Shown: positions 24,437 to 36,096, counted from the stretch's first letter. The stretch: DNA of 64,000 nucleotides from Siphonodentalium dalli (GCA_032622095.1 CP136066.1:155767152-155831151), one strand, 5' to 3'. Numbers and translations are program-made. The notes: generated by a model from the sequence alone, not told the origin.

Positions 24437-25345
24437 GTCAGTTTTGTATTGTCTGCAGCAGAACTCGGCGATTTGAAGCAAAAGTTATGAGATAAAATGT
24501 GTACGTAACGAGACTATAATACAAATGAAAAAATAAATTGAGGGAGGGGTGGGCATTACAGGGAACTAAGGGTTGAACCGATATAAATTTGTAGAGCGAT
24601 AACGACCAATGTTGACATATTATGCATCTCAACTCTACTGTTGCAACAAGGTTATAAAATAGGGGGGGGGGGTGTCAGAATCTTAGTCATCTCTATATAG
24701 TGCCAGAATAGTCATTTATGGACTTCTATAGTGGTACAATACAAATTAGAATCAAATGATAAAAATATGTATGTAACACAACTATACCGATGAAAATAAA
24801 AATAATAATTTAGGCCGGGATAAGATGTTGGGTTGGTTATATGGACTCGGAGAAAAAGGGGTTCGTACCGATGAACTGACATAAATTAGTGGAGCGATGT
24901 TGCCATGTAATGCATCGCGACTGTACTAAAGCAGCAATGATTGGGGGGGGGGGGTCGGAAATTATCTCTATCTCTATAGATCGCACCAGAATTATATAGA
25001 AAGGAATAGCAATTGATATACGTATACGGTATACTATAGTAATACCATAGACATATAAGTACAAGTATCACGCAATAAAATATTTCGTAACGTGACTATA
25101 GCGATGAAAAAAAATAAAAAATTGGACTGGGATTAGAGATTGGGTTGGTTATATGTGGATAATTGGATATGGAATTCATACTGATGAAATGATACAAATT
25201 AGTGGAGCGATAAAGACCAATGTTGACACTTAGTCAGGCTACGCGGGGGAAATAGGGGTTGATACGATAGACCGAAATAAATTTGTCGAGTGATAATGAC
25301 CAATGTTGACGTATAAAGTAACGCGACTGTACTGTTGCACAATTA
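24437..25345. repeat. Diverged ~300-bp tandem repeat, three units
   Basis: Each unit has an ACTATA(C/G)-ATGAAAA-A-rich start, a GGTTGGTTATATG-like or equivalent middle, TAAATT(A/T)GT(G/A)GAGCGAT, CCAATGTTGAC-type text and CTGTACT. Two units end in a long G run (24,662; 24,944). Units are roughly 70-80 percent alike by eye. Confidence 0.5.
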
Positions 25346-25424
25346 TCATGTAGAACCGGTCAAATATGGACTCTGGTGCCCAATACGGAACAGCTCAGAA
25401 AACATTTGAAGGGCCCTAAAATTT

Positions 25425-25750
25425 ATTTAACATGGGATCTGCCATACAAATCGATTTATGTTGATAAATCTCTTATTTTTCAAAATTTTAAGCTGAGACT
25501 TGGTGTGTCTGAGTGGGATACGTATATATTCCTAAAATGATAGGATACAGCACATAATTATGTTTTAGGTGGAAGAAATGAATTTTTTTCGATGATAAAC
25601 TTTAACATGGGATTTGCAATTAAAATCGATTTATGTCGATAAAACTGTCATTTTTCAAAATTTTGAGTTGAGAATTCGTGTGTCTATTGTGTAATACTTA
25701 TATATTCTTAAAATGACAGAGTCCAGCGCGTAATTATGTTTTAGATGGAA
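25425..25750. repeat. ~178-bp direct duplication
   Basis: AACATGGGAT(C/T)TGC, ATCGATTTATGT(T/C)GATAAA and TAATTATGTTTTAG(G/A)TGGAAG occur twice in the same order and orientation. Diverged. Confidence 0.65.
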
Positions 25751-27203
25751 GAAATTGAATTTGTTTTCGATAACAAATTTACAGCATGTACGGCCGTACT
25801 ACGGGTTTATCGAGTACGCTATTTTATAAACAAACTTTTGTCAATAGCCGTTTTGGTGAAACTAAACCTTTTTCGACCGGGAAAGCAGATCCGAATAGTA
25901 GCTAAGATGTATTTAGATAGAATTATCAAAAGAATTTGACCGATTAGGGTGCATTTTAAAAGAATCGAGTGGAGAAATCTTGGTGACATTTTCATAAAAC
26001 ACGCCGATAATTCCAGAAGATAAAAGATGGCGGTTATCACAATAGAACAGGCATAATATTACCCATAATTCACCTCACTACACCAGGGGGCTTACCCATA
26101 ATTCACCTCACTATACCAGGGGGCTCCCAATGGGTTATATATTATTTTCAGGCTATCTGATTATTTATATTTTCAACAACATATTATTACACCGGTGACT
26201 TTAAGATTACAATTTCAGCCTGTCCTGACTATCGATAGATTGAGTCATATTTTCCAAAACATATTATACACCGGTGGCGTTAACTTTACAATTTCAGCAT
26301 CTACGCGATTCTATCGGTACGATTTGAGTAAGGTACAAAAAAAAATCTTCGCCCACTCGACCACAGAATTGGAGACTACCACTGAATATGAAAAACAGCC
26401 ACACTAGAAACACCACATGGTGGCGTAATAATGTCTTTAAGATCTAAACAGGTTATTTTTTGGTAACACGTGGCTCGATTTTCAGTAATTATGTCTGTCT
26501 CCCTCCCATCACAATTTTCAAGAGCCCTGCCCAATGCCTGCGCCAGTTGTGTTACCTTAGCGTGGTGAGGGCTAATGCAGCATCCTCTGAATTCTTGTGT
26601 GTCATACCAATAGTAGCTTATCTGACACATGTCACTGTCAGTAGTGTGATACAAAATATTTTGCCTGTGTTCTATCCATATTTTGATGCTAGATTTTTAG
26701 TTAAACACCTTATTTAAGCTTTTGAAACTGGGTGACGACCATTGAATTTTGCTATGACGACTCAATGTGACACAGTTAGAAGGGCAAATTGGCATCATGT
26801 TTAATTGTCCGTAAAGAAGAACTTGTCTTGCGACAAAAAGAAAAAACAATCCATCGCAAATGTTGATAACTGGTCGTAATTAAAATGAGAATCTTAAAAA
26901 ACTGACTACTTTTGGTTGATTGACGTTAGTTCACAATATACACTTCTGTTTCTTGCAGAAGTCACATTATTTGCTTTTAAAAAATCTCTCAAACCAAGTC
27001 ATATTCTCCAATCTAATCACCAGTGCTAATGGGGCTCAACTTTTAAGGGTCAGCTGAACGCTGAAAATATGGACAATCTAATTATAATTCAGATGCAGGA
27101 ATTGATTTATCTGGTTTGCGGGACTCCCTTTTACTCCGTGACCGATGGGCAACAGTTACTATACTATTTAACATGTTATCATTAACTTCTGTTTTATTTC
27201 CAG

Positions 27204-27345
27204 AACATCCCATTGATGTGGAGTTCTTATTAGGGCTAAGTGAGCTGAAGGTTAAGGACTTATGCAAGGGCGATCTAAGGTTACGGTGTAAGCTGAACAA
27301 ACATATTGCAGTCTTAAAGACTTCCTCTGCGGAAGCAACACCAAG
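27204..27345 (+). CDS. 142-bp exon, unit 2 copy, donor site lost
   Basis: Same acceptor (TTTTATTTCCAG) and length as the unit 1 exons. The peptide again starts HPIDVEFLLGL and ends SSAEATP. The donor is CCAAG followed by GAAAGTTAA, so the invariant GT has become GA; this exon cannot splice normally unless a cryptic site is used. Unit 2 therefore has a damaged first exon and a good second exon, the opposite of unit 1. Confidence 0.45.
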
Positions 27346-27787
27346 GAAAGTTAATGAAAATAAATATGAACTGAATATATATTATTTAATCATTTGTGAA
27401 ATAGTAATGAAACATTGGGCTGCCATGAAAGGCAAGTAAGGTATTTTTCAATAAACCTCTCAAATTGTGACACCAGTCACTGTCAATCAGTGCTTCCCGT
27501 TAAACCTGAAGCATGTCATAATTGTTTGCTGAGTACGAGTTGTTTGTATAAATTAGAATCCCAGTGCACATGTAAATAGTAATTATTAGTACTTGTTCAT
27601 GATTCAACATAATTAAAATTTTCCCCTTGTTGAAACTCAACGATGTTGAAAACCTAAATTCTCCCATATCTGTTATAAATACTAAAGGGATGCAATTCCG
27701 ATAAAAAAGAATATTGCATTAACAAATTATTTTTATGCATGTATTGGCGTGTGGTATACACCGAACTGTACTCTATGCAGTACATAG

Positions 27788-28053
27788 ACATCAGACAGGT
27801 CGATCAACTGCACCAAAAACACTTGCGAACAACTACTTGATGTCCTCAAAAATATTTGTAGAACTTTGAATACTGAAACTTCATCGCCAGCAGCTTCCTG
27901 CACATGGTGTCGGGCATTCAAGATTCCTAAAGTTGACCCACATGTAGAGACCACACTCTCAGCAGAAGCTGCCAAAGTTTTCAGAAGCGGACGAAATGTG
28001 CTCAGGAGCAAGTTGGTTGCGACTTTAGTGGAAAAAATATCAATTCAGAATCT
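27788..28053 (+). CDS. Exon of an unrecognised protein (CEQLLDVLKN exon)
   Basis: Open for about 88 codons, bounded by a possible acceptor (TACATAG) and a strong donor (AATCT then GTAAGTAAA). The peptide includes CEQLLDVLKNICRTLNTET, a small Cys/Ser-rich SCTWCRAF stretch, and FRSGRNVLRSKLVATLVEK. Helix-rich, with several cysteines. The family is not recognised. The exon lies about 440 bp downstream of the 142-bp exon and on the same strand, so both probably belong to one gene. Upstream frame is closed by TAG at the proposed acceptor. Confidence 0.45.
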
Positions 28054-28321
28054 GTAAGTAAATATTGAAGAGGGTTCAAATTTACCATCGTGGTGAATTC
28101 GTCTTTCAAAGAAAGGGCTGTTACAACATGACCCACCCCACAATATTGCGATATTGTTTATGCAAATAATTCTACACAGTCATTTAGACCTAAATTTTTA
28201 ATAATAGTGTAGCATTAAATTTTGGTCCACCAAATCAGTCAGAATAAACTGAAATACTCTGAATTTCCCCCAATCGATATTCATAATTGTTTCAAAAATG
28301 ATTTTCAATTTGCAGTTATGT

Positions 28322-28450
28322 TCAGATACAGAAGATCCTCCGACCAACGGAGTGGAGAGGTGGCTTGGTTCGCTCAAAGATTATTATGTCTTTCGTTTGC
28401 AGAGGTGGCTCTGCATTCTGACCTGCAGATTTTGTACAGATGAGCTGCAC
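28322..28450 (+). CDS. Possible third exon of the duplicated locus
   Basis: Follows an ATGTTCAG acceptor-like sequence conserved in both units (20,490 and 28,318). In unit 2 two frames stay open, one giving RSGEVAWFAQRLLCLSFAEV before a TGA and one giving VERWLGSLKDYYVFRLQRW. Which frame is used is undecidable. The unit 1 counterpart has a deletion. Low confidence. Confidence 0.2.
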
Positions 28451-28689
28451 GCTAACCAATTCTGGTCCACCAAATGCAAAACAGTCAGAATAAACTGTAA
28501 TACTCCTAATTTCCACGATGGATGTTCAGAATTGATTCAAATAGTATTTACTTTCAATTGGAACGAAATTTATCGTCAAACTTTTTAGTTGAATACTTTA
28601 CTATATTCAAGTGCGAAATATTGAAATTATTTAACAGCAAATAATTAAAAGATTTCCCGACAGTGCATGTGGAAAACAATTGATACCAT

Positions 28690-28905
28690 GGTGATATATG
28701 TATAAATAAAGAAGAACCAAATGGTTCTAGATTTGGTTCTCAATAGTCCCAATCATGAGGAAACAAATGGTTCTTGGTTTGGTTCCCGATAGACCCAATT
28801 CTGAAGAACCAAATGGTTCTGGGACACCTGAAGAACCAGTCGGTTCTTCATTTGGTTCCGCCTGGAGGACAAGTGGGGAACCAATGAAGAACAGTTGGGT
28901 TCCGA
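28690..28905. repeat. Interspersed AACCAAATGGTTCT repeats
   Basis: The near-palindromic word GAACCAAATGGTTCT and variants (AACCAGTCGGTTCT, CATTTGGTTCC) occur at least seven times in about 210 bp. No coding role supported, though frames stay open on both strands because of the repeat. Confidence 0.7.
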
Positions 28906-28927
28906 TTTTTTCTAAGAGTGTACGGCA

Positions 28928-29060
28928 CGTTAGCCGAACTCTAGTCAATTGCTAAAGTACGGCACCGTATATGGCACTTTAGCCGAACTCTAGTCAAACT
29001 GCTTTAGTAGCGTATACGGCACTTTAGCCGAACTGCTAAAGTACCGTATATAGCACTTTA
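28928..29060. repeat. Short tandem repeat with TTAGCCGAACT
   Basis: Three imperfect units containing GGCAC(T)TTAGCCGAACT, GCTAAAGTAC and CCGTATAT. Unit about 45-55 bp. Confidence 0.6.
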
Positions 29061-29589
29061 TCAGTTGGACCAGAAACATTCTTTGGTGAAATACGAATAA
29101 TAGTTCCAGTTTTCGTGCTACGAACCATGATCACAAGTTTCTATTCCTCGTGAAACATTGAGCAACATGGTCCGGTGTTTTTTCCTGAAGCGATTTAAAA
29201 ATGGTATATTAACTCGGAATAAACCATCCGGCCTATATAAATATAGATATATATATATCTAATTAATTAAAATTAACTTTGATTATATTGTACATTTTTT
29301 TTTTAATAATTTTTTATTTATATCATTTATGTACATTATATAGGGTGATGTCATACAAACAATATGTAAGTATTACAAAAACAATCATGTTATTAATTAG
29401 AGTGACATCACATGTGGGGCGGGTGGGGTCCTTGTACACTAACATGCACTCTCCTTACACACCATCCAGTACAAGATACACGAATTTATTGCAAAACACC
29501 TCAATGGGCAGTTGCAAGATACTGATGAATATCATATACATAAATAAACAATACATAACAAAATTATTATAACAAACACAGTTCTTATC
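29061..29589. other. Non-coding stretch
   Basis: A+T-rich with AT and T runs near 29,240-29,310. No supported gene; the frame at 29,279-29,572 has no recognisable feature. Confidence 0.3.
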
Positions 29590-29851
29590 AACATTCCCTC
29601 AACAATTTCTTCAAGTTTTATTATTCCGCCGAAGGAAGAATAGCCGGACAATGTTGCAAACCTTGTTAATTAATTTAATATTTACTTTTCTCATAATCAG
29701 TGCAAATTTATCTGCATCATTCAAATTATTGAATTCACTATCGTGTTTCTCAATTTCGCTGAATAAATTAGGTCTTAAATCATCGTATGCATTACATTCA
29801 ATGATAAAATGCATGTCAGATTCGACACATGGAACACAGCCGATGTTCTAA
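29590..29851 (-). pseudogene. LINE ORF2 C-terminal fragment
   Basis: Minus-strand frame beginning HFIIECNAYDDLRPNLFSEI and ending in a basic RRNNKT tail. H-F-x3-C-x2-Y-x2-L-R is the zinc-knuckle region common at the end of non-LTR retrotransposon ORF2 proteins. Only the extreme C-terminus remains. Confidence 0.6.
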
Positions 29852-30169
29852 TGGTATTACTGGTTGTCTATGCCTCCCTTTTTCTATTGCCAATATGTGG
29901 TTGCTCACGCGCAATCTAGAAAACATTTCGCGAGCAATTTGTGATCGTGGGTGAATGACATATGGCTCAATTTTGTATTCATCTTTAAATATCCTATAAT
30001 TTATGTTTTACATGCATATCAATAAGTGTTTATAAATGATAGACAAACACAGACCTTCAGCTGTCAAAAACATGATACATGTATATGTTGGTATTTAATT
30101 GTGTTTGTGTGTACACCTATATCAATAAAACAACATATATGTTGGATTGATACCTGGTTTCAGTTCTTG

Positions 30170-30722
30170 AATTGATGTATATGGTTATATGTCAAAATAG
30201 TTTTTATTGCTTTATCGGGCTATTTGTTTAACGCTAATGTCAAAGTACCCCATTCTTCCTGAAAATTCAACAGTCTATCGTTTCTCAAAGCACTGATCTT
30301 TTCCATATGAGTTCTGTTAACTAATTCATTCACAAAAGCTTTTAAAGATAATTCAATGGGGTCGAATTTCGTTTTTATAAATATAGTATTTTAAAATAAT
30401 GTTTCTTATATTGGCACCCTTTTCCGGCGAGACACCAAATAATATATTACATTTTGTAATTTGAATATCTGGTATGTTGGCCGTATACTTTTTAGAAGCA
30501 ATGATAACTGCCCGGGAATCATGGGACTTTGTTGTTTTTATAGTCTTTGGTCAAGCATATGCGACAGATTGATCAACTGTTTATTGATACTATGGATTGT
30601 AATAAAGTTTGTCGATATATCATAAATTTCTTTCATCCTAGCTACAGTTGGGAGTTCATTGTTGTCTGAAATAAGGTCATTCACAAATATCACGCCTTTG
30701 CGCTTCCATTCCTGTATAGTTC
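30170..30722 (-). pseudogene. LINE ORF2 C-terminal remnant (L1/Tx1-like)
   Basis: The minus strand read in pieces gives QEWKRKGVIFVNDLISDNNE, then LPTVARMKEIYDISTNFITI with HSINKQLI, then later KAFVNELVNR. W-x2-KG-x2-F-x-NDL with a following YN/YDI---F----I is the post-reverse-transcriptase region of L1/Tx1-type LINEs. Several stops; not functional. Confidence 0.55.
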
Positions 30723-31029
30723 AAGTTCAAGTTTATTATTAATATCTCTCCTTATCATGATTGACATAAGAGATCATTACAAGTAATAACATATGTGATG
30801 ATATCAATGAATGAGCATGGAAGCAAAAATGTATGATCTCTTTGTTTTGTTATTTAAATGTGATTCCAATTATAATCATGAATGTTGTATAAGTCATCAC
30901 ATATTTCCCCTCCGGGTGCACACATACGAGTGTAAGCTCTCGAGGTGGTTACAGCGTTTCAGTAGCGTGTTTGATAAAAAGTGCAAGACCATCATTTATC
31001 TTTTCATGTCCAGAGTTAAATAATTCGTA

Positions 31030-31842
31030 CAACTTAAATTAATTTGGTTTCGTATAAAAATATGTATCAATGTACTTTTTGCGTACTTCAGTAAGAGACT
31101 CGCAGATCAAAATAAAGTGGTATTCATCACCCACTGCATTCCCACACTTATTACAAATTCGTAGCGCAGCATCTGTATTTGTCCATGAGCCTGTTTCAAT
31201 AGGTAGTCTATGATTTCTAGTCCTGAATTTCATAAGTTGTGTTACATTACGAATACTCAATGATGATAAATAATTTGCTCTACCAAATTCTCGTTTGATT
31301 ATTTTATAAAAATCACTCTTACTTGATATTTCGACCTGGCATAGCCACTCATTTATATGTCATACACTTTGCGCTTGCAAGCTCCATTAAACCAGGTATT
31401 ACCATATACACATTGATATAGCCAATTATCGCTCATACCTATAGTTCACATAATGTACTTTTTATATTGTTAATCCAATCACATTGAAGTTGGCCTGAGC
31501 CATGCAAATCATACATCAAGGAGTAGATATGATATACTAGTTTGCCTTGAGTATTGGTTTATGTTAATATTATCGTTTTTCCATAAAGTATTTAAGATTA
31601 TATGTGAATTTTCACTGGGTAGCTTCTTGAGTAAGTTTTTCCAAGCCGCGATGACGTCACACCAAAATGGGTTTTTGATTGTATCCTTGATCGATTCCAG
31701 GTATTTTGCACCGTATGTGACAAATAGTGGGTCAGATAATATTTCGGGGGCAACACTTATCCATTTTGATTGTCTTGTGGTAAATCTCCTGAGCCAGGTT
31801 ATTTTTAGAGCTTCGATAAATTATTTAATTTTTGTCATTTTT
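31030..31842 (-). pseudogene. LINE ORF2 remnant with C-terminal zinc knuckle
   Basis: From high to low coordinates the minus strand reads TWLRRFTTRQSKWISVAPEI, later NPFWCDVIAAWKNLLKKLP and LWKNDNININ, then after stops LMKFRTRNHRLPIETGSW and RICNKCG...GDEYHFILIC. These are successive blocks of the region after the reverse transcriptase in L1-like or CR1/Jockey-like LINEs. Interrupted by stops. The upstream side is cut by the TIR element starting near 31,842. Confidence 0.6.
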
Positions 31843-32625
31843 AAAGGTGCATTTACACTGATACAGAACTGTATACAGATCTGTATGAACTCACGTGTCG
31901 CGCATTACTGTGATCACAATATGATTACTAATAGTGAACGCGCGCTCATCAGTACTCTGGTAATTGACAATTCACTACGAGTCGTTTCAGTTTAGGCCAG
32001 ACATAAAAATGGATCAACTATATCAGCAGATAACAGCGATTTGGTATGTGCCGCATGTATTTAAAGTGTATCCTTATACCACTTGACAATCTTTCCAAGT
32101 GTTGGAAATTTCCAACCTGACACCCGCCCCCATGATAAGGTTGGAAAATTTCCAGCTGATGACCATTCCAGCCCAAAATGTTGATAAAAAGTAGAAAAGT
32201 ATGCAAATATTGGTCCGAAAACAATACCCCCACCCCAAATAAAATGTTTGAAAATCAAACTACAAGATCATGTTCAACCTATTGTTGGTTTGGAAATTAC
32301 ACTAATGTTGTGTCAGGTATGCAATTTTCAACTGTTGAAAATTTTTACCAAAGTTGCCACGTCCGTGTTCAATATTCGAAATACACGGGTTGAAATGACA
32401 ACGAAAACTAAAACACATTCGCCAAGCCCGAGCAACAATTAATCAAAACATATTTGCCTGTCGCAATGGTTCGGCGTTGACTGTGACGTATAGCGGACAC
32501 GATTTTTGCTCACACGAACTAATACCGTTTTCTTTCTGTGTGCATTTCTATATCAACCCGTTTACACTAGTCTGCGTGTAGATCTGTGTACAGTTCTATA
32601 GCAATGTAAATGCATCCTTAGGCCG
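31842..32625. mobile_element. ~780-bp TIR element (non-autonomous)
   Basis: The left end TAAAGGTGCATTTACACTG with GAACTGTATACAGATCTG pairs with the right end (minus strand CCTAAGGATGCATTTACATTG with GAACTGTACACAGATCTAC). TIRs about 45 bp, imperfect. The interior has duplicated AATTTCCA(A/G)C text and no gene. It sits between LINE remnants. Confidence 0.6.
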
Positions 32626-32658
32626 CCTTATTGATAATTTTTGCACATTTGTGAACGT

Positions 32659-33164
32659 TTAAAGGCACGTGATGCCTTAGTTGTCGAAAATATTCATATT
32701 TGTTCCAATCACCGTAAACAGAAAATCATTAAAACGCATGTATACAGTTTCGTCCATATATACCATGACCATCGCGTAAACAGCATGCTATCATAAAGAC
32801 CTACTATATTTTACCTAAGCAAGAGCCCGATTGTGTTACAGAAGACAGCACAATGCTACTGGCTAATCACACACAAATGGCATAAACGCTCTTTATTAGT
32901 TCCATATCAGGAATTCACCAACAAAGAACGCTCTTTATGTTTACCATCATCATATAAACAAACACCAGAAAAGTAACTTTTTTATGCTTTTGTTTACATA
33001 ACAATGGTCAACATATGACAATAACATACTGTTTATGCGATATTTCTTATTTGTATACGGACAAAGTCTGTCTACATTTTGATGTTCTTTCTGTTTGTGG
33101 CGGTTTTTGACGGGTGGAAATATTTTCACAGGATACCCACCACCAAGGCCAACCGTACCTTTAA
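32659..33164 (-). mobile_element. TTAA-flanked MITE, family M, copy 4
   Basis: TTAAAGGCACGTGATGCC at the left and GGCCAACCGTACCTTTAA at the right, that is, the inverted orientation of the 8,681 copy. Nearly identical interior. Borders the LINE fragment at 33,165. Confidence 0.85.
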
Positions 33165-33567
33165 TTCGGTCTCGTTTCCCGTTCCAAATAAACCTGAACA
33201 ACATGGTATTTATTTCGTCAATAAAATTTTGGGTGGGATTTGGAAGGGATGGACTAATTTGGGAATTATGGTAGATTTGATTATTACAATACGACCCAGT
33301 GGAGTTAAGGCTCTATGCTTCCATTTTTCAATTCCAGCTTTCATTTCGATAAGTTTGTTTCCAAAATTGAGGGTATGCAATTGTGATAAATCTGTACTGT
33401 ATGTTCTTCCCAGCAATTTGAATTGTTTTCTTACACGAATGTCGCAATTTTCAAAGGGTGCACAGTCGGTATCTTTGTTTGCGCCTAACCAAACTATCTG
33501 ACATTTTTCCAGGTTGGCTTTCAATCCTGACATGTTTGCGAATGTGTCGAGAACATTCAAGCTTTCT
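33165..33567 (-). pseudogene. L1/Tx1-like reverse transcriptase fragment
   Basis: Minus-strand frame reading LNVLDTFANMSGLKANLEKC, then FKLLGRTYSTDL, then WKHRALTPLGRIVIIKS and finally LFRFIWNG. SGL--N--KC, F--LG, W--R-L---GR--IIKS and FIWNG are the thumb-region blocks of L1/Tx1-type reverse transcriptases. The frame is open but both ends are cut by family M MITEs (32,659-33,164 and 33,568-34,067), and predicted starts inside the MITE are artefacts. Confidence 0.75.
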
Positions 33568-34067
33568 TTAAAGACACGGTTGACCTTGGCGGTGGGTATC
33601 CTGTGAAAATATCTCCACCCGTCAAAAACCGCCACAAACAGAAAGAACATCAAAATTTAGATAGACTTTGTCCGTATAAATAAGAAATATCGCATAAACA
33701 GTATGTTGTGGTCATATGTTTGACCATTGTTATGTAAACAAAAGCATAAAAAGTTACTTTTCTGGTGTTTGTTTATATTATGATGGTAAACATAAAGAGC
33801 GTTCTTTGTTGGTGAATACCTGATATGGAACTAATAAAGAGCGTTTATGTCATTTGTGTGTGATTAGCCAGTATCATTGTGCTGTCTTCTGTACCACAAT
33901 CAGGCTCTTGCTTGGGTAAAATATAGAAGGTCTTTATGATAACATGCTGTGTACGCGATGGTCATGGTATATATGAACGGAACTGTATGCGTTTTAATGT
34001 TTTTCTGTTTACGGTGATTGGAACAAATATGAATATTTTCGACAATTAAGGCCGCACGTGCCTTTAA
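33568..34067 (+). mobile_element. TTAA-flanked MITE, family M, copy 5
   Basis: TTAAAGACACGGTTGACC at the left and GGCCGCACGTGCCTTTAA at the right. Plus orientation, opposite to copy 4. The two copies bracket 403 bp of LINE. Confidence 0.85.
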
Positions 34068-34530
34068 GGGATTCTTCGCTTCCGTCCAGGATCGATCGAT
34101 CGAGTGTAGTGTCGTCGGCATACTGATTAATATTGTACAATTTTGTCATTTATTTGTGTAATGTATGTGTACATATGGCATCTGTTCCACGTGGTATGTT
34201 ATGTTATAAAACTTTTCTGCTAACGGCGGCTGTCAGACTAATCTGCATCAAGAAAATAACACGTAATATTAAAGAGCGTTCGTTATCATAATTATCCTCA
34301 TAAGGTAAGGATAAAGAGTGTTTATGTGAAATGCAGAAAACTGACAATTTTTCTCACTTAGTAACCACAGGGGTATAGGAATATATTTTTTTAAAGCCAC
34401 TTGGCAATTTGCGCTCCAAAATAAACCTAATAATATTCGCTTTTGATTTTTCGATAAATGCTGCTACTTGCACTATCTTTCTACGGAGTTTTGTTGCGGG
34501 ATGAATGATGGTGTTGTACAACGGAAAGTG
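34068..34530. other. Non-coding; degenerate AAAGAGCG module
   Basis: Contains TTAAAGAGCGTTCGTTATC and AAGGATAAAGAGTGTTTATG (34,268-34,327), a degenerate version of the paired AAAGAGCGTT module of family M and R1. No gene supported. Confidence 0.4.
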
Positions 34531-34884
34531 GTCAGTGGTGTTACCAAGATATAATTGGTATTTATGGCAATACAAAGTTATTGAGATAGAGCCACTGATA
34601 TTTGCTAAGTTCTGTTGCAGCCGTTCTTGAAAGCCATGGGGGAGTTTTGAAATATCCAAGAAGGTTAAAGTGGAAATAAACCATCAAACAGGTAAATAAA
34701 TATTGTATCTTATATAACTCCCGTATACAGCATGCTATAACATTTTGGACACAAAACACCATAAAATTATCAAATAAGGAGTATAATTTAAAATTTTAGC
34801 AAACAAAACAACCTTGGTAAAAAGCAAAGGGAGGTAGGTTTGATTGTTGAAATGTATGTGGTGTTGCCGTGTCAGTGGTGTTAC
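34531..34884 (+). repeat. GTCAGTGGTGTTAC motifs, left cluster
   Basis: The 14-mer GTCAGTGGTGTTAC occurs at 34,531-34,544 and 34,871-34,884. The same word recurs at 51,960-52,014 and inverted at 52,331-52,344, just beyond the right end of the 16.5-kb transposon. Possibly repeats of an older element into which that transposon inserted. Confidence 0.6.
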
Positions 34885-35237
34885 TATAGTAGATGCAACA
34901 TATCCAACTTAATTGACATAATTTACAACTTGAACACTATTGAAGTGTTTGCAGAAAAGAATATGTTTGTTGTTGTCGAACGCCTGGGTCATTTGATTCT
35001 CCTGACACCAGACTTTGCATTGCACAGTGCATGGCTTGTGTTTTATGTAACAGATAGAAGAAGTCTACCATGGTTAAATATTTGAGCAGTTTATGTCAAC
35101 ACAGATCTGGTCTGCTATACGACATATAATTATTATGTAACCGATTGGCATTCAATTTGGTCGAATAGACCTGATCGCACACTTTAAATGGTTCTGTGAA
35201 ACGGCATATCACAGCCTTGGTATATATGAGAAACCCA

Positions 35238-35241
35238 TGTA
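35238..35241. repeat. Target-site duplication TGTA, left
   Basis: TGTA immediately precedes the terminal inverted repeat; the same four bases follow the right terminus at 51,737-51,740. Confidence 0.75.
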
Positions 35242-35254
35242 GGGCAATTCCACG
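35242..35254 (+). repeat. Left terminal inverted repeat of the 16.5-kb transposon
   Basis: GGGCAATTCCACG, perfect inverse of 51,724-51,736. Confidence 0.8.
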
Positions 35255-35399
35255 ACGGAGAATGAAATTTGTGAAAAAATTAAATCTTGAATATTGACTA
35301 AACAGTTTGAAAATCTGATAGTCATGGTATTCAAGTTATTGAAAACAGTTTTTCTCTCTCTCATATTTATCATTTTAGTGCTGAAAGCTTATGCCATTG

Positions 35400-35901
35400 T
35401 TAAAGGCACGTGAGGCCTTAGTTGTCGAAAATATTCATATTTGTTCCAATCACCGTAAACAGAAAATCATTAAAACGCATACAGTTTCGTTCATATTTAC
35501 CATGACCATCGCGTAAACAACATGTTATCACAAAGACCTACTATATTTTACCTAAGCAAGAGCCTGATTGTGTTACAGAAGACAGCACAATGCTACTGGC
35601 TAATCACACACAAATGGCATAAACGCTCTTTATTAGTTCCATATCAGGAATTCACCAACAAAGAACGCTCTTTATGTTTACCATCATAATATAAACAAAC
35701 ACCAGAAAAGTAACTTTTTTATGCTTTTGTTTACATAACAATGGTCAACATATGACAATAACATACTGTTTATGCGATATTTCTTATTTGTATACGGAAA
35801 AAGTCTGTCTACATTTTGATGTTCTTTCTGTTTGTGACGGTTTTTGACGGGTGGAAATATTTTCACAGGATACCCACCACCAAGGCCAACCGTACCTTTA
35901 A
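35400..35901 (-). mobile_element. TTAA-flanked MITE, family M, copy 6
   Basis: TTAAAGGCACGTGAGGCC to GGCCAACCGTACCTTTAA. Lies 146 bp inside the left end of the DDE transposon and so inserted after it (or was carried with it). Confidence 0.85.
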
Positions 35902-36096
35902 CACACGTGTGCTACTAAAATATTTGCCAAAAGTGGCTTGTAAGAAATTGAGCAAATAGTAACAATTATTTAATATTGGCCTGTAGTATTTCAGTATTTA
36001 AATAGGTCGATGCACGCTATAACACATCTTGGGTTTATATTTCTGTGACTGATGTCCATTTGGGGAAAAATATTTTTCAGAAATCTACATACTATA

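Larger units (their letters stand above)
22906..26427. other. 3.5-kb insertion interrupting unit 2
   Basis: Sequence absent from unit 1. It holds AT-rich low-complexity sequence (about 23,090-23,260), a hairpin array (23,869-24,282), a diverged three-unit tandem repeat (24,437-25,345), a 178-bp duplication (25,425-25,750) and duplicated segments near 26,050-26,290. No gene. It looks like a composite of insertions rather than one element. Confidence 0.55.
26428..28600 (+). repeat. Duplicated locus, unit 2, second part
   Basis: Resumes the collinear match to unit 1 (17,250 onward) from AATGTCTTTAAGATCTAAAC to the TACAGAAGATCCTC block. Carries one copy of the 142-bp exon rather than three. Confidence 0.8.

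Noticed and set aside
31561-31995. 144-codon plus-strand frame
   Set aside because: Antisense of a LINE ORF2 remnant continuing into a TIR element; no motif of its own.
33079-33653. Frames starting MMFFLFVAVFDGW joined to LINE protein text
   Set aside because: The start lies in the family M MITE; the frame continues into the LINE by chance.
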